64,000 nt of DNA. Source: Agromyces cerinus. GTDB taxonomy: Bacteria > Actinomycetota > Actinomycetes > Actinomycetales > Microbacteriaceae. The notes under the pieces were generated by a model. It ran no database searches, was not told the DNA's origin, and saw nothing but the letters and a program-made list of their open reading frames with translations. Position 1 is the first letter of the stretch. Each line of letters begins with the position of its first letter. A program made the position numbers and the translations under genes. The stretch spans positions 124,001 to 188,000 of the forward strand of contig NZ_JAFBCT010000001.1 in assembly GCF_016907835.1 (NCBI RefSeq). Direction: 5' to 3'. Positions 43,911 to 53,428 of the stretch are shown in pieces.

Positions 43911-45953
43911 ATGAGCTGGAACGCGCAACCCGACTGGACCGACGAGGTCCCGTGGGACCCCGACGAGCTCGCTCCGCCGCCCGACGACGAGTGGGTTCCG
44001 CCCGTCGATGACGCCCAGTTCGGCGCCGCGCGAGGCTCCGCTCCGGCGCGTTCGGCGGGTGCGGTCGGCGTGTCGCCCCGCCAGTCGTCGGGAGTCGTCG
44101 CGGCGGGTCGTCGCATTGCTGCGCCTGCACGGTTCGCCTCGGCCGCCGAAGCCCTCCACACCGTCTTCGGCTACGACAGCTTCCGCGGCGAACAGGCCGA
44201 GATCATCGCGCAGGTCGCGAGCGGGGGCGACGCCGTCGTGCTCATGCCGACCGGCGGCGGCAAGAGCCTCTGCTACCAGATTCCGTCGCTGTTGCGCGAG
44301 GGCACGGGTATCGTCGTCTCGCCGCTCATCGCGCTCATGCACGATCAGGTCGACGCGCTCGTGCGCAACGGCGTGCGCGCCGCATACCTGAACTCGAGCC
44401 AGCAGTCGCACGAGCGCGCGGAGGTCGAGCGCGCGTACCTCGCCGGAGAGCTCGACCTGCTCTACGTCGCCCCCGAGCGGCTCGGCAATGAGGCGACCAA
44501 GCGCTTCCTCGAGCAGGGCTCGATCGCCCTCTTCGCGATCGACGAGGCCCATTGCGTCGCGCAGTGGGGGCACGACTTCCGGCCCGACTACCTCGCCCTC
44601 TCCGAGCTCGCCGAGCGCTGGCCCGACGTGCCGCGCATCGCCCTCACCGCCACGGCGACCGAGGCGACGCATCGCGAGATCACCGAGCGGCTGAGCCTCG
44701 GGGGAGCCGAGCACTTCGTCTCGAGCTTCGACCGGCCGAACATCCAGTACCGCATCGACTCGAAGCTCGAGGTGCGCAAGCAGCTGCTCGAGTTCATCCG
44801 CAGTGAGGGGCGCGACGCCGCCGGCAACCCGGTTGCGGGCATCGTCTACGCGCTCTCGCGTGCGAGCACCGAGAAGATCGCCGCGTACCTCGCCGAGCAC
44901 GGCGTCAACGCGATGCCGTACCACGCGGGTCTCGACGCTGCGGTGCGCCGTCGCACACAGGAGCGGTTCCTGCGTGAAGAGGGCGTCGTCGTCGTCGCGA
45001 CGATCGCGTTCGGCATGGGCATCGACAAGCCCGACGTGCGCTTCGTCGCCCACGTCGACCTGCCGAAGTCGGTCGAGGGCTACTACCAGGAGACGGGTCG
45101 CGCCGGCCGCGACGGTGCGCCCGCCACCGCCTGGCTCGCCTACGGTCTGCAAGACGTCGTGCAGCAGCGCCGCATGATCGACGAGAGTCCGGGCGACCTC
45201 GCGCACCGGCGTCGTCTCGCACAGCACCTCGACGCGATGCTCGCCCTCTGCGAGACGGTGCAGTGCCGCCGCCAGAACCTGCTCGGCTACTTCGGTCAGC
45301 CGAGTGAGCCGTGCGGCAACTGCGACACCTGCCTCGAGCCGCCCGCCTCGTGGGACGGCACGGTGCCCGCCCAGAAACTCATGTCGACGATCGTGCGCCT
45401 GCAGCGCGAGCGCCGGCAGAAGTTCGGCGCCGGCCACCTCGTCGACATCCTGCGCGGCAAAGAGACACCGCGGGTGCGCCAGTACGGCCACGACGCGCTC
45501 GCGACCTGGAGCATCGGCCAAGACCTCAGCGACCAGCAGTGGCGCGGCGTCGTGCGGCAACTGCTCGCTCAAGGCCTCCTCGCCACGCACGGCGAGTACG
45601 GCACCCTGACGGTGACGGATGCCGCGGCCGACGTGCTCTCGGGCAAGCGGGTCGTGAAGCTCCGCACCGAACCCGAGCGCGTGTCGCGCTCGCGCAGCAC
45701 CCGCGCGGCCACCGCCGCAGCCGACCTCGAGCCGGCGCAGGTCGAGCTCTTCGAGCAGCTTCGCGCCTGGCGGGCCGGTGAGGCGAAGGAGCAGGGTGTG
45801 CCGGCGTACATCGTCTTCGGCGACGCGACCCTGCGCGCCGTCGCGGTCGCGAAGCCGTCGAGCCTCGCCGACCTCGACGGCATCACCGGCATCGGCGCCA
45901 AGAAGCGCGAGGCCTACGGCGAGGCGCTGCTCTCGGTCGTCGCCTCGGCCTGA
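43911..45953 (+). CDS. recQ: ATP-dependent DNA helicase RecQ
   Basis: 680 residues with an extra acidic/Pro-rich N-terminus of about 75 residues. SF2 helicase: [12 protein letters not shown], Walker [20 protein letters not shown] box [19 protein letters not shown], motif [14 protein letters not shown]. The zinc site is [12 protein letters not shown] then CGNCDTC. An HRDC domain closes the protein ([34 protein letters not shown]). It unwinds DNA 3' to 5' in recombination repair. TAGACT (43899-43904) leaves 6 nt to the ATG, so the mRNA is probably leaderless. Confidence 0.96.
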   Translation: MSWNAQPDWTDEVPWDPDELAPPPDDEWVPPVDDAQFGAARGSAPARSAGAVGVSPRQSSGVVAAGRRIAAPARFASAAEALHTVFGYDSFRGEQAEIIAQVASGGDAVVLMPTGGGKSLCYQIPSLLREGTGIVVSPLIALMHDQVDALVRNGVRAAYLNSSQQSHERAEVERAYLAGELDLLYVAPERLGNEATKRFLEQGSIALFAIDEAHCVAQWGHDFRPDYLALSELAERWPDVPRIALTATATEATHREITERLSLGGAEHFVSSFDRPNIQYRIDSKLEVRKQLLEFIRSEGRDAAGNPVAGIVYALSRASTEKIAAYLAEHGVNAMPYHAGLDAAVRRRTQERFLREEGVVVVATIAFGMGIDKPDVRFVAHVDLPKSVEGYYQETGRAGRDGAPATAWLAYGLQDVVQQRRMIDESPGDLAHRRRLAQHLDAMLALCETVQCRRQNLLGYFGQPSEPCGNCDTCLEPPASWDGTVPAQKLMSTIVRLQRERRQKFGAGHLVDILRGKETPRVRQYGHDALATWSIGQDLSDQQWRGVVRQLLAQGLLATHGEYGTLTVTDAAADVLSGKRVVKLRTEPERVSRSRSTRAATAAADLEPAQVELFEQLRAWRAGEAKEQGVPAYIVFGDATLRAVAVAKPSSLADLDGITGIGAKKREAYGEALLSVVASA

Positions 45954-45965
45954 CGCCATCGACCC

Positions 45966-45992
45966 GGCTCGAGCCTCTCCTCGGCTCGAGCC
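45966..45992 (+). terminator. candidate terminator after recQ
   Basis: Two copies of the palindrome GGCTCGAGCC (45966-45975, 45983-45992) 7 nt apart, able to pair with each other right after the recQ stop. Confidence 0.55.
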
Positions 45993-46055
45993 ACGTCTCC
46001 TCGGCCCGGCTCGCCGTCCTTCCGACCGGCGTCCGTCGAACGGCATCCGGTGACC

Positions 46056-46095
46056 TTGACGGATCCTCACTCGCGATATACTCTGAACAAAGTAT
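46056..46095 (+). promoter_or_regulatory. padR promoter and operator
   Basis: TTGACG (46056-46061) and TATACT (46077-46082) make a promoter with a short 15-nt spacer. ATACT (46078-46082) and AGTAT (46091-46095) form an inverted repeat over the -10 and start site, the type of site PadR proteins bind. Confidence 0.65.
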
Positions 46096-46107
46096 TTGGA
46101 GGTGAGT

Positions 46108-46785
46108 ATGTCGCGTCGACCGGTGAGCAACCCGCTCGCACTCGCGGTGCTGGCGAGCCTGTGGGAGCGCCCGATGTACCCCTACGAGATCACGACCACG
46201 CTGCGCGAGCGCGGCAAGGAAGACAGCATCAAGCTGAACTTCGGCTCCCTCTACGCGATCATCAAGTCGCTCGAGAAACACGGCCTCATCGAAGAGGCGC
46301 GCGTCGAGCGCGAGGGCAATCGGCCCGAGCGCATCGTCTACGCCATCACCGATGCCGGCCGCGCCGAGGCGCACGACTGGATGCGCGAGCTCATCGCAGT
46401 GCCGATCAAGGAGTACCCGGCATTCGAGTCGGGCCTCTCGCTCATCGCGCTGCTCGCACCCGATGAGGCGATCTCCCTCCTGCGCGAGCGCCTCGAGCGC
46501 CTCGATGCAGAGCTCGCCTCGCGGGCGCAGCTCGCCGAGCAGTCCGACGAGCTCGGCCTGCCCGAGCTGTTCCTCGTCGAGTTCCACTACCGCGTCGCCA
46601 TGACCCGCGCCGAGCGCGAGTTCGTCGCCGGCATGCTCGAGCGGCTCGAGGCCGGCGAGCTCGGGGGGCTCGAGGCGTGGAAGGCCATGCACGAGCTGAT
46701 CGAGTCCGGCGCGACGGCCGAAGAGATCGAGGCGCGGCTCGCGCACTACCTGGCGGAAGGAGCCGCAGACCAGCAGCAGCACTGA
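46108..46785 (+). CDS. PadR family transcriptional regulator
   Basis: 225 residues from ATG at 46108, just after a strong GGAGGTGA. The winged helix (residues 8-90) is clear: NPLALAVLASLWERPMYPYE, LNFGSLYAIIKSLEKHGLIE and ERIVYAITDAGRAEAHDWM. The C-terminal half is a helical Vir_act_alpha_C-type dimerisation region. Upstream of a two-gene ABC exporter, the classic setting in which PadR represses exporter and itself until a drug-like ligand binds. An ATACT/AGTAT dyad covers its own -10 box. Confidence 0.94.
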   Translation: MSRRPVSNPLALAVLASLWERPMYPYEITTTLRERGKEDSIKLNFGSLYAIIKSLEKHGLIEEARVEREGNRPERIVYAITDAGRAEAHDWMRELIAVPIKEYPAFESGLSLIALLAPDEAISLLRERLERLDAELASRAQLAEQSDELGLPELFLVEFHYRVAMTRAEREFVAGMLERLEAGELGGLEAWKAMHELIESGATAEEIEARLAHYLAEGAADQQQH

Positions 46786-46935
46786 CCAGTACACAGATCG
46801 ATGGCCCGGATGCGGCAACACCCGAGCCATCTCGCAACCGAGTCGTTCAACGTGAATCGAATCCATCCCAGCGCGTGCCGCCATTCTATCGGCGCGCCCT
46901 CACGACCGAACGGCTCCCCACCGAAGGAGAGCCTC

Positions 46936-47967
46936 ATGGCTGCATCACCCGACGGGATGGCCCTCGTGGCCGCCGATCTCGTTAAGACCTATCCGCAGGG
47001 GCGCGGCAAGCCCCCGCTCCGAGCCCTCGACGGGCTCACGTTCCAGGCAGAGGAGGGCACGGTCTTCGGCCTGCTCGGGCCGAACGGCGCCGGCAAGTCG
47101 ACGACCGTCAAGATCCTCTCGACCCTCGCACGCCCAGACTCCGGCACCGCCACGGTGGCCGGAATCGATGTGGGACGTCACCCCGGTCGCGCACGAAGCG
47201 CCATCGGCTTCGTCGCCCAGAAGCAGGTCTCCGACCCCATGGACACCGGCGTCGAGAACCTCGTGCTCGCCGGTCAGCTGCACGGCATGTCGACGCGTGC
47301 TGCGCGCAGTCGGGCGGGCGAGCTGCTCGAGCGGTTCGCGCTCACGAGTGCGGCCCGCCGCCAGGTCAAGACCTACTCGGGCGGCATGGCGCGCAAGCTC
47401 GACGTCGCGATCGGCCTCATGCATCGTCCGCAGGTGCTCTTCCTCGACGAGCCGACGACCGGTCTCGACCCCGAGGCGCGCGCCGAGATGTGGGCCGAGA
47501 TCGAGCGGATGTCCCGTGAGGAGCGCATGACCGTGCTGCTGACCACCCACTACCTCGAGGAGGCCGATCGGCTCGCGAGCCGACTGGCGATCGTCGATGC
47601 CGGGCGGGTCGTGACCGAGGGCACACCCGAACAGTTGAAGAGCGAGCTGCGCGGCGATGCCGTGGTGATCGAACTGCACGAGGCATCCGTCATCGCTCGG
47701 GTGCTCGACTCGCTCGACCGCCTCGGCGGCTTCCACGAGGTCGCGACCGAGGGACGTGCGGTGCGAGCCCGAGTAGATGACGGCGGCGCCGCGCTGCCGC
47801 TCGTGCTCGCGGCGCTCGACGGCGAGGGCATCGCCGTCGCCTCCGCGACCGTGTCGCGGCCGAGCCTCGACGACGTCTACCTCGCCCACACCGGGCATTC
47901 GTTCGCCGCGGTGCACGCCGGCTCGTCCGTCGATGCCCGCACCGATCTCGAGGAGGTCGCATCATGA
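46936..47967 (+). CDS. ABC transporter ATP-binding protein, DrrA type
   Basis: 343 residues from ATG at 46936, preceded by AAGGAG; the open frame extends upstream without a better start. Walker A LLGPNGAGKSTTVKILSTL, signature YSGGMARKLDVAIGL, Walker B QVLFLDEPTTGLDPEAR, H-loop LLTTHYLEEADRLA. The C-terminal DUF4162-like part is present. Drives the permease encoded next (4-nt ATGA overlap). The family exports daunorubicin-like drugs or lipids; substrate unknown. Confidence 0.95.
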   Translation: MAASPDGMALVAADLVKTYPQGRGKPPLRALDGLTFQAEEGTVFGLLGPNGAGKSTTVKILSTLARPDSGTATVAGIDVGRHPGRARSAIGFVAQKQVSDPMDTGVENLVLAGQLHGMSTRAARSRAGELLERFALTSAARRQVKTYSGGMARKLDVAIGLMHRPQVLFLDEPTTGLDPEARAEMWAEIERMSREERMTVLLTTHYLEEADRLASRLAIVDAGRVVTEGTPEQLKSELRGDAVVIELHEASVIARVLDSLDRLGGFHEVATEGRAVRARVDDGGAALPLVLAALDGEGIAVASATVSRPSLDDVYLAHTGHSFAAVHAGSSVDARTDLEEVAS

Positions 47968-48794
47968 CAACGCTCACGAACCCCGCCCCCGTCGCGACGC
48001 GGCCCGCGTACGCGCGCCCGAGCTTCTTCCGCCACACCGCCTACCTGACGCTCCGGCAGCTGCGGGCGGCGGTGCGCATACCGGCGTTCATCGTCATGAA
48101 CGTCGTGCAGCCGCTCATCTGGCTGCTGCTGTTCGGCCAGCTGTTCACCTCGGTCGTCGATATCCCGGGATTCACGGGCGGTGACAACTACCTCGAGTTC
48201 CTGACGCCGGGCATCGTCATGATGATGGCGCTGTTCGGCAGCGCCTGGGCCGGCACGAGCTACATCCAGGACATGGATCGCGGGGTCATGGATCGCTTCC
48301 TCACCTCGCCGACGAGCCGCGGCGCGATGATGGTCTCGACGCTCGTCTACCAGGCGCTGCTCACCCTCGTGCAGTCGCTCATCGTGCTCGGCGTCGCCTG
48401 GCTCGGCGGGGCGCGGTTCGACGGCGGCCCCGGCGGCATCCTGATCCTGCTGCTCGCGGCGATGCTGCTGACGGCGTCGTTCTCGGCGCTGTCGAACGCG
48501 GCGGCACTGCTCGCGCGCAACCAGAACGTGCTGATCGGCATCTCGCAGCTCATCACGATCCCGCTCATGTTCCTGAGCTCGGCGCTCATGGACACGAGCC
48601 TGTCGGCCGACTGGGTCGCCGAGGTCGCGCGGTTCAACCCCTTCGAGTGGGCCGTCGTGGCCGGCCGCGAGGCGCTCGGCGCGAGCCCCGACTGGGCGAG
48701 TGTGTGGGGTCACCTCGGCCTACTCGCGGTGTTCACCGCGGTGCTCGCCTGGGTGGCGACGCGGGCGTTCCGCGTCTACCAGCGCAGCGCGTAG
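47964..48794 (+). CDS. ABC-2 type permease, DrrB type
   Basis: 276 residues, six helices, with the ABC-2 motif in GIVMMMALFGSAWAGTSYIQ and DMDRGVMDRFLTSPTSRGAM. Near the end NPFEWAVVAGREAL is typical of DrrB permeases. Start ATG at 47964 overlaps the stop of the ATPase gene, so they are co-translated. Together with PadR this is a self-contained ligand-induced exporter. Confidence 0.95.
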   Translation: MTTLTNPAPVATRPAYARPSFFRHTAYLTLRQLRAAVRIPAFIVMNVVQPLIWLLLFGQLFTSVVDIPGFTGGDNYLEFLTPGIVMMMALFGSAWAGTSYIQDMDRGVMDRFLTSPTSRGAMMVSTLVYQALLTLVQSLIVLGVAWLGGARFDGGPGGILILLLAAMLLTASFSALSNAAALLARNQNVLIGISQLITIPLMFLSSALMDTSLSADWVAEVARFNPFEWAVVAGREALGASPDWASVWGHLGLLAVFTAVLAWVATRAFRVYQRSA

Positions 48795-48867
48795 CCCTCG
48801 GCAGCGGGCGTGGCGCGGCATCCGCTCGTGGGACCGCGAGCGAGCCTGCGAGTCGGCGGATCCGCGC

Positions 48868-48909
48868 CGCGACACGCCGATCCCGGTGGCCCGGGGTCGG
48901 CGTGTCGCG
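48868..48909. terminator. bidirectional terminator
   Basis: Perfect 13-bp arms CGCGACACGCCGA (48868-48880) and TCGGCGTGTCGCG (48897-48909) between the permease gene and the convergent double-TetR gene. Confidence 0.8.
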
Positions 48910-48942
48910 TCATCCGTCCGCACTGGCGCAGATGGGCAGGTC

Positions 48943-50322
48943 TCAGGCGGGCGGCGAGACCCGCGGCGGGGCATGCACCGAGAACGTGACCGCGGCGTCG
49001 AAGTAGTCGGCGAGGATGCCCGCGACGTCGATCGCCGGGTCGTAGCCCCACTGCACCTGCAGGCCGTCCCACATGGCGGGCACCCAGCGTCCCTCATGCC
49101 TCGGATTCCGGCCGGGGGCGAGGAGCCCGTCTGCGGCGAGCCGTTCGAACAGCGCGGTGAAATCGGCGATGGTGCGCCGCGAACGCTCGGCGAAGAACCG
49201 GTGGGCCGGATGCGCCGGCGACGCCGCTTCGCTCGTGAGCACCGTGTAGACCTCGACGAGACCCGGCGTGTCGAGCTCGGATCGGCGGGCTGTTCGCACC
49301 ATGAGCTCGATCGTCTCGGCGGGGGAGGCCGCCAGGAGCTCCTCCGAGCTCGGGACCGTGCGGCGGTCGCGCTCGGCGATCACGGAGACGAGCAGCGCGT
49401 CCTTCGTCGGGAAGTGGTGCAGGAGCGCCGACTTCGAGATGCCGACGGCCTCGGCGACCTCTCGCAGGCTCGTGTCGTGGTATCCGCGGCGCGCGAAGAG
49501 CTCGGTGGCGTCGGCGATGATGCGGGCCTGCCGAGCGCGACCGACCGCGTAGCCGGCCGGTGGGGCGGTCGCAGGAGTCGAGGGCTGCGGCGCGTCGGCC
49601 GCGGTCCCGTGGGAGGCGAGGCTGGTGGCCGCCGCCGCCGCCGTCGGGCCGTCGCCCGCCCCGGCCTCGGTGCCTGCTCCGGCCTCGGGTTCTGCTCCCG
49701 CCTGCTCGCGCCTGCCCGTCAGCTGCTGCGCGAGTTCCGCCGCGACATCCACCTCGCCCGGGTTGTAGAGCGATGCCAACTGGAGGCCGTCCCACCCGGC
49801 GAGCATTCGTGTCGCATCGTCGCGCGACCACGGGGTCGCCGGCGGCTGCCGCAGGCTCTCTTCGCGCAGTTCCCGGTAGCGGGTTGCGAACCGGCCGTGT
49901 GCGGGATGCTCCGGGCTGACGGCCTCGCCGGCGAGGGCGGAGAAGAGCTCGAGGTAGCCCGGCTTCGACTGGTTGTGCTCGGCGAGGGCGATCAGCAGGA
50001 GCGGCGGAACGTCGGTGCGCGCGGCGAGCCAGTGCTCGTTCTCGAGCTCGAACCGGGTGACCACGGCGTCGAGGATCTGCTCGCGTGACGAGAAGTGCCG
50101 CAGCACGCCGGGGTGCGAGAGTCCGGCCTCCGCCGCGACTTCCCGAAGCGAGACGCCGCGGTAGCCGGATGCCGCGAAGCACCGTGCGGCGGCGGCGACG
50201 ATGCGTTCGCGCGTCGCGCGGCCTCGTGCGGACGCCGCGGGCCGCGCGGACGTCGCGGGCCGTGCGGACCCCGCGGACGCCGTGGGCGGCGCGGCTTCTG
50301 GTCCGGAGCTGTTCGGCGGCAT
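48943..50322 (-). CDS. fused tandem TetR regulator (two TetR units in one chain)
   Basis: 459 residues, twice the usual TetR length. First unit: Ala/Ser/Arg-rich start, then the HTH IVAAAARCFAASGYRGVSLR and EVAAEAGLSHPGVLRHFSSR, with its own C-terminal ligand domain to about residue 210. A Pro/Ala/Glu linker of about 45 residues follows. Second unit: HTH IIADATELFARRGYHDTSLR and EVAEAVGISKSALLHHFPTK, and a second ligand domain. Both halves share WDGLQ near the end (MLAGWDGLQLASLYNPGEVD; MWDGLQVQWGYDPAIDV). A single chain could act as a pseudo-dimer. TAGGCT (50331-50336 on this strand) leaves 8 nt to the ATG. A TACCG/CGGTA dyad lies just upstream. Confidence 0.9.
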   Translation of the reverse strand: MPPNSSGPEAAPPTASAGSARPATSARPAASARGRATRERIVAAAARCFAASGYRGVSLREVAAEAGLSHPGVLRHFSSREQILDAVVTRFELENEHWLAARTDVPPLLLIALAEHNQSKPGYLELFSALAGEAVSPEHPAHGRFATRYRELREESLRQPPATPWSRDDATRMLAGWDGLQLASLYNPGEVDVAAELAQQLTGRREQAGAEPEAGAGTEAGAGDGPTAAAAATSLASHGTAADAPQPSTPATAPPAGYAVGRARQARIIADATELFARRGYHDTSLREVAEAVGISKSALLHHFPTKDALLVSVIAERDRRTVPSSEELLAASPAETIELMVRTARRSELDTPGLVEVYTVLTSEAASPAHPAHRFFAERSRRTIADFTALFERLAADGLLAPGRNPRHEGRWVPAMWDGLQVQWGYDPAIDVAGILADYFDAAVTFSVHAPPRVSPPA

Positions 50323-50361
50323 CGGCGCTCAGCCTACCCGCGGACATCGAACCCATTTTGT

Positions 50362-50377
50362 TACCGCACGGTCGGTA
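50362..50377. promoter_or_regulatory. TetR-type operator
   Basis: TACCG (50362-50366) and CGGTA (50373-50377) form a dyad of the common TetR/AcrR type between the double-TetR gene and the divergent histidine phosphatase gene; the fused regulator is the obvious candidate to bind it. Confidence 0.65.
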
Positions 50378-50437
50378 TTGCGCCCATATGCTGACACCGG
50401 GCATCCGCCCCGCCTACATCGCCACAAAGGAGTCCCG

Positions 50438-51250
50438 ATGAACCGCACCGCGCGCGCCGTCACGGCCGGCGCCCTCGCCATCACCACCCTCGCCACGCTC
50501 GCCGCCTTCTCGGCCGTGCCGGCCACCCAGGCGGCCGAGCCGAAGAAGCCGAAGCCGGGCACGGTCACGATCTACCTCACGCGCCACGGCGAGACGATGC
50601 TGAACACCCTCGAGCGAGCGCAGGGCTGGTCAGACTCGCCGCTCACCGAAGAGGGCCGGCTGTCTGCCGAGCACCTCGGCGCGGGCCTCGCCGAGTCCGG
50701 CGTGAAGTTCGAGGCCGCCTATTCGGCCGACATGGTGCGGCACTGGGAGACGGTCTCGCTCGCGCTCGACGAGCTCGACGCGAAAGACGAGGCGACCCGT
50801 GACGAGCGACTCCGCGAGATCTCCTTCGGCAAGTTCGAGGGAGCGAAGAACATGGAGATGTGGGCGGCCATCGCAACCGAGCTCGGCTACGCCAACGTCG
50901 GCGAGCTGTTCACCGACCCCGATTTCGACTTCATGGAGGGCCTCAGCGCGGTCGCCCGCCTGAGCGAGGGCAGCGGCCTCGTCGCCGAGACGCCCGAACA
51001 GGTCGCCGCCCGTGCGGTGGAGGCGCTCGACGACATCGCCGCCAAGCAGGCGAAGCACGGCGGCGGCGAGGTGCTCGTGGTCTCGAGCGGCATCACGATC
51101 ATGCTCGCGCTCGAGACGCTCGGGGCCGACGTGAGCGAACTCACGAGCGGCATCGAGAACGGTGCGGTCAGCGAGCTCGTCTACAGCCGCGGCGAGTGGA
51201 CGATCAAGACCGTCAACGACCTGAGCTACGTCGAGGCCGGATCCGACTGA
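50438..51250 (+). CDS. secreted histidine phosphatase superfamily protein with altered second motif
   Basis: 270 residues from ATG at 50438, preceded by AAAGGAG. Signal peptide of about 32 residues (MNRTARAVTAGALAITTLAT, cleavage after TQAAE-like region). The phosphoglycerate-mutase-type phosphatase core starts TIYLTRHGETMLNTLERAQG, giving the catalytic RHG. The second catalytic His normally sits in a VVSHG-like motif; here the place reads VVSSGITIMLAL, with Ser instead of His. Activity may be reduced, changed or absent. It is transcribed divergently from the fused TetR regulator, with a TetR-type dyad between them. Confidence 0.88.
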   Translation: MNRTARAVTAGALAITTLATLAAFSAVPATQAAEPKKPKPGTVTIYLTRHGETMLNTLERAQGWSDSPLTEEGRLSAEHLGAGLAESGVKFEAAYSADMVRHWETVSLALDELDAKDEATRDERLREISFGKFEGAKNMEMWAAIATELGYANVGELFTDPDFDFMEGLSAVARLSEGSGLVAETPEQVAARAVEALDDIAAKQAKHGGGEVLVVSSGITIMLALETLGADVSELTSGIENGAVSELVYSRGEWTIKTVNDLSYVEAGSD

Positions 51251-51277
51251 TCGGCTGACCCGCCCACCACTCGACCG

Positions 51278-51314
51278 CACAGGCACGGATGCATCTCGAG
51301 CGTCCGTGCCTGTG
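51278..51314 (+). terminator. terminator after the histidine phosphatase gene
   Basis: Perfect 12-bp arms CACAGGCACGGA (51278-51289) and TCCGTGCCTGTG (51303-51314), followed by TGTTTC. Confidence 0.8.
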
Positions 51315-51349
51315 TGTTTCCGCCGGGGACTCGAAAACCAAGCGACATT

Positions 51350-51366
51350 CGGTTTATGATGAACCG
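51350..51366. promoter_or_regulatory. operator-like dyad before the glycoside hydrolase gene
   Basis: CGGTT (51350-51354) and AACCG (51362-51366) flank TATGATG, 46 nt before the start codon. AT-rich centre and position suit a repressor site; the regulator is not in the window. Confidence 0.4.
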
Positions 51367-51411
51367 GATGCCGCGTCGCGGCCCGATTTCGAAGCATGAA
51401 GGAGTGCTGGC

Positions 51412-53256
51412 ATGACCGATCAGCTGAACTACGAGACGGATGCCGCGGCGCCCGTCGACACCGCCGGCGAACTCGACCTGCGCTACCGCGACGCGAGCCT
51501 GCCCGTCGCCGAGCGCGTCGAGATCCTCCTCTCGCAGATGACCCTCGAAGAGAAGGCCGGCCTCTTCTTCCAGACGATGATCGCCGCCGGCGAAGACGGC
51601 ACGCTCTCGCAGGGCGACGACATGTTCGGCCTGCCCGCGACCGACGAGTACGTCGGGCGCCGCCTCATGAACCACTTCAACGTGCTGCAGACGCCGCCCA
51701 CGGCGGAGCTCATCGCCGAGTGGCACAACCGCCTGCAGGAGGCCGCCGCCGCCACCCGTCTCGGCATCCCCGTGACGGTCTCGACCGACCCGCGTCACTC
51801 GTACACCGACAACCCCCTCTCGGGCATGCTGGCCGGTTCGTTCTCAGTCTGGCCCGAGACCATGGGCCTTGCGGCGGTCGGCGACGAAGCCCTCGTGGAG
51901 CGGTTCGGCGACATCGCCCGCCAGGAGTACACCGCGGTCGGCATCCGCGTCGCGCTGCATCCGCAGATCGACCTCGCCACCGAGCCGCGCTGGTCTCGCG
52001 CGCTGCAGACCTTCGGCGAGGACCCTGAACTCGCCGGGCGCATGGGCGCGGCCTACATCCGCGGCTTCCAGGGCGCCGAGCTCGGCCACGACTCCGTCGC
52101 GACGATGACGAAGCACTTCCCGGGCGGTGGCCCTCAGAAGGACGGCGAAGACCCGCACTTCGCGCACGGTCGCGAGCAGGTCTACCCCGGCGGCGAGTTC
52201 GAGACGCACCTGAAGCCGTTCGAGGCCGCGTTCGAGGCCGGCACGAGCCAGATCATGCCGTACTACGGCATGCCCGTCGGCACCGAGTACGAAGAGGTCG
52301 GCTTCGGCTTCAACAAGTCGGTCATCACCGGCCTGCTGCGCGAGCGCTACGGCTTCGACGGCATCGTCTGCACCGACTGGGGACTCATCAACGACGCCGC
52401 GATCTTCGGCCAGCCCTTCCCGGCCCGCGCCTGGGGCGTCGAGCACCTGACCCCGCGCGAGCGCATGAAGAAGGTCATCGACGCGGGCGTCGACCAGTTC
52501 GGCGGCGAGGCCGACCCCGCCATGCTCGTCGACCTCGTGAACTCCGGTGAGATCACCGAGGAACGCCTCGACATCTCGGCCCGACGCCTGCTGCGCGAGA
52601 AGTTCGTGCTGGGGCTCTTCGAACAGCCCTACGTCGACGTCGAGCGCGCGTCGCGCGTCGTCGGTTCGGCCGAGTTCGTCGCCGCCGGCGAGGCCGCGCA
52701 GCGAGCCGCGATCACCCTGCTGGTCAACCGCGAGCAGACGGATGCCTCGGGCGCCGCGCGCCCCACGCTGCCGCTCGCACGCGGCCTGCGCCTCTACGTC
52801 GAGGGCATCGCACCCGAGATCGCGGCCGAGTACGGCCAGGTCGTCGCGACGCCCGCCGAGGCGGATGTCGCGATCCTGCGCCTGCAGGCTCCCTTCGAGG
52901 AGCGCCCGACGGTGTTCGAGAACTTCTTCCACTCGGGTTCGCTCGACTACACCGCGGAGCAGATCGCGCACGTGCGCGAGGTCGCCGCAGCCGTGCCGAC
53001 CGTGGTCGACGTGTTCCTCGACCGGCCCGCGATCCTCACGCCGTTCGTGGGCGACCTCGCAGCGCTGACCGCCAACTGGGGCGCGAGCCCGCGTGCGTTG
53101 CTCGACGTGCTCGTGGGCGACGCCGCGCCGAAGGGCAGGATGCCGTTCGATCTGCCGTCGAGCATGGCCGCCGTCGAGGCGAACCGCTCCGATGTGCCGT
53201 TCGACACTGCCGACCCGCTGTTCCGCTTCGGTCACGGCCTGAGCTACTCCGCCTGA
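51412..53256 (+). CDS. glycoside hydrolase family 3 beta-glycosidase
   Basis: 614 residues. No signal peptide, so probably cytoplasmic. Family motifs in order: VEILLSQMTLEEKAGLFFQT, LGIPVTVSTDPRHSYTDN, ALHPQIDLATEPRWSR, TKHFPGGGPQKDGEDPH and the nucleophile Asp in GFDGIVCTDWGLIND near residue 322. The second alpha/beta domain follows and ends FDTADPLFRFGHGLSYS. It hydrolyses beta-linked sugars; the exact sugar is not predictable. AAGGAG precedes the ATG by 7 nt. A CGGTT/AACCG dyad lies in its promoter region. Confidence 0.94.
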   Translation: MTDQLNYETDAAAPVDTAGELDLRYRDASLPVAERVEILLSQMTLEEKAGLFFQTMIAAGEDGTLSQGDDMFGLPATDEYVGRRLMNHFNVLQTPPTAELIAEWHNRLQEAAAATRLGIPVTVSTDPRHSYTDNPLSGMLAGSFSVWPETMGLAAVGDEALVERFGDIARQEYTAVGIRVALHPQIDLATEPRWSRALQTFGEDPELAGRMGAAYIRGFQGAELGHDSVATMTKHFPGGGPQKDGEDPHFAHGREQVYPGGEFETHLKPFEAAFEAGTSQIMPYYGMPVGTEYEEVGFGFNKSVITGLLRERYGFDGIVCTDWGLINDAAIFGQPFPARAWGVEHLTPRERMKKVIDAGVDQFGGEADPAMLVDLVNSGEITEERLDISARRLLREKFVLGLFEQPYVDVERASRVVGSAEFVAAGEAAQRAAITLLVNREQTDASGAARPTLPLARGLRLYVEGIAPEIAAEYGQVVATPAEADVAILRLQAPFEERPTVFENFFHSGSLDYTAEQIAHVREVAAAVPTVVDVFLDRPAILTPFVGDLAALTANWGASPRALLDVLVGDAAPKGRMPFDLPSSMAAVEANRSDVPFDTADPLFRFGHGLSYSA

Positions 53257-53289
53257 TCCCTGCCCGGTCGGCCCCGCCGATCGCGCACC

Positions 53290-53322
53290 TCGAGACCCTC
53301 GCCGAGCAGGCGGGGGTCTCGA
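53290..53322 (+). terminator. terminator after the glycoside hydrolase gene
   Basis: TCGAGACCC (53290-53298) and GGGTCTCGA (53314-53322) pair perfectly and are extended by CGCC/GGCG, followed by TCGTTTCC. Confidence 0.75.
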
Positions 53323-53428
53323 TCGTTTCCGGCCCGACCCGAGCGAAATCGCGACGCTCGCGGCCCGAGAGGGCTAGCATCGCCCCAGGGACGCCGTGTC
53401 GACGGCGCATGGGGCAAGGGGGTTCGGC

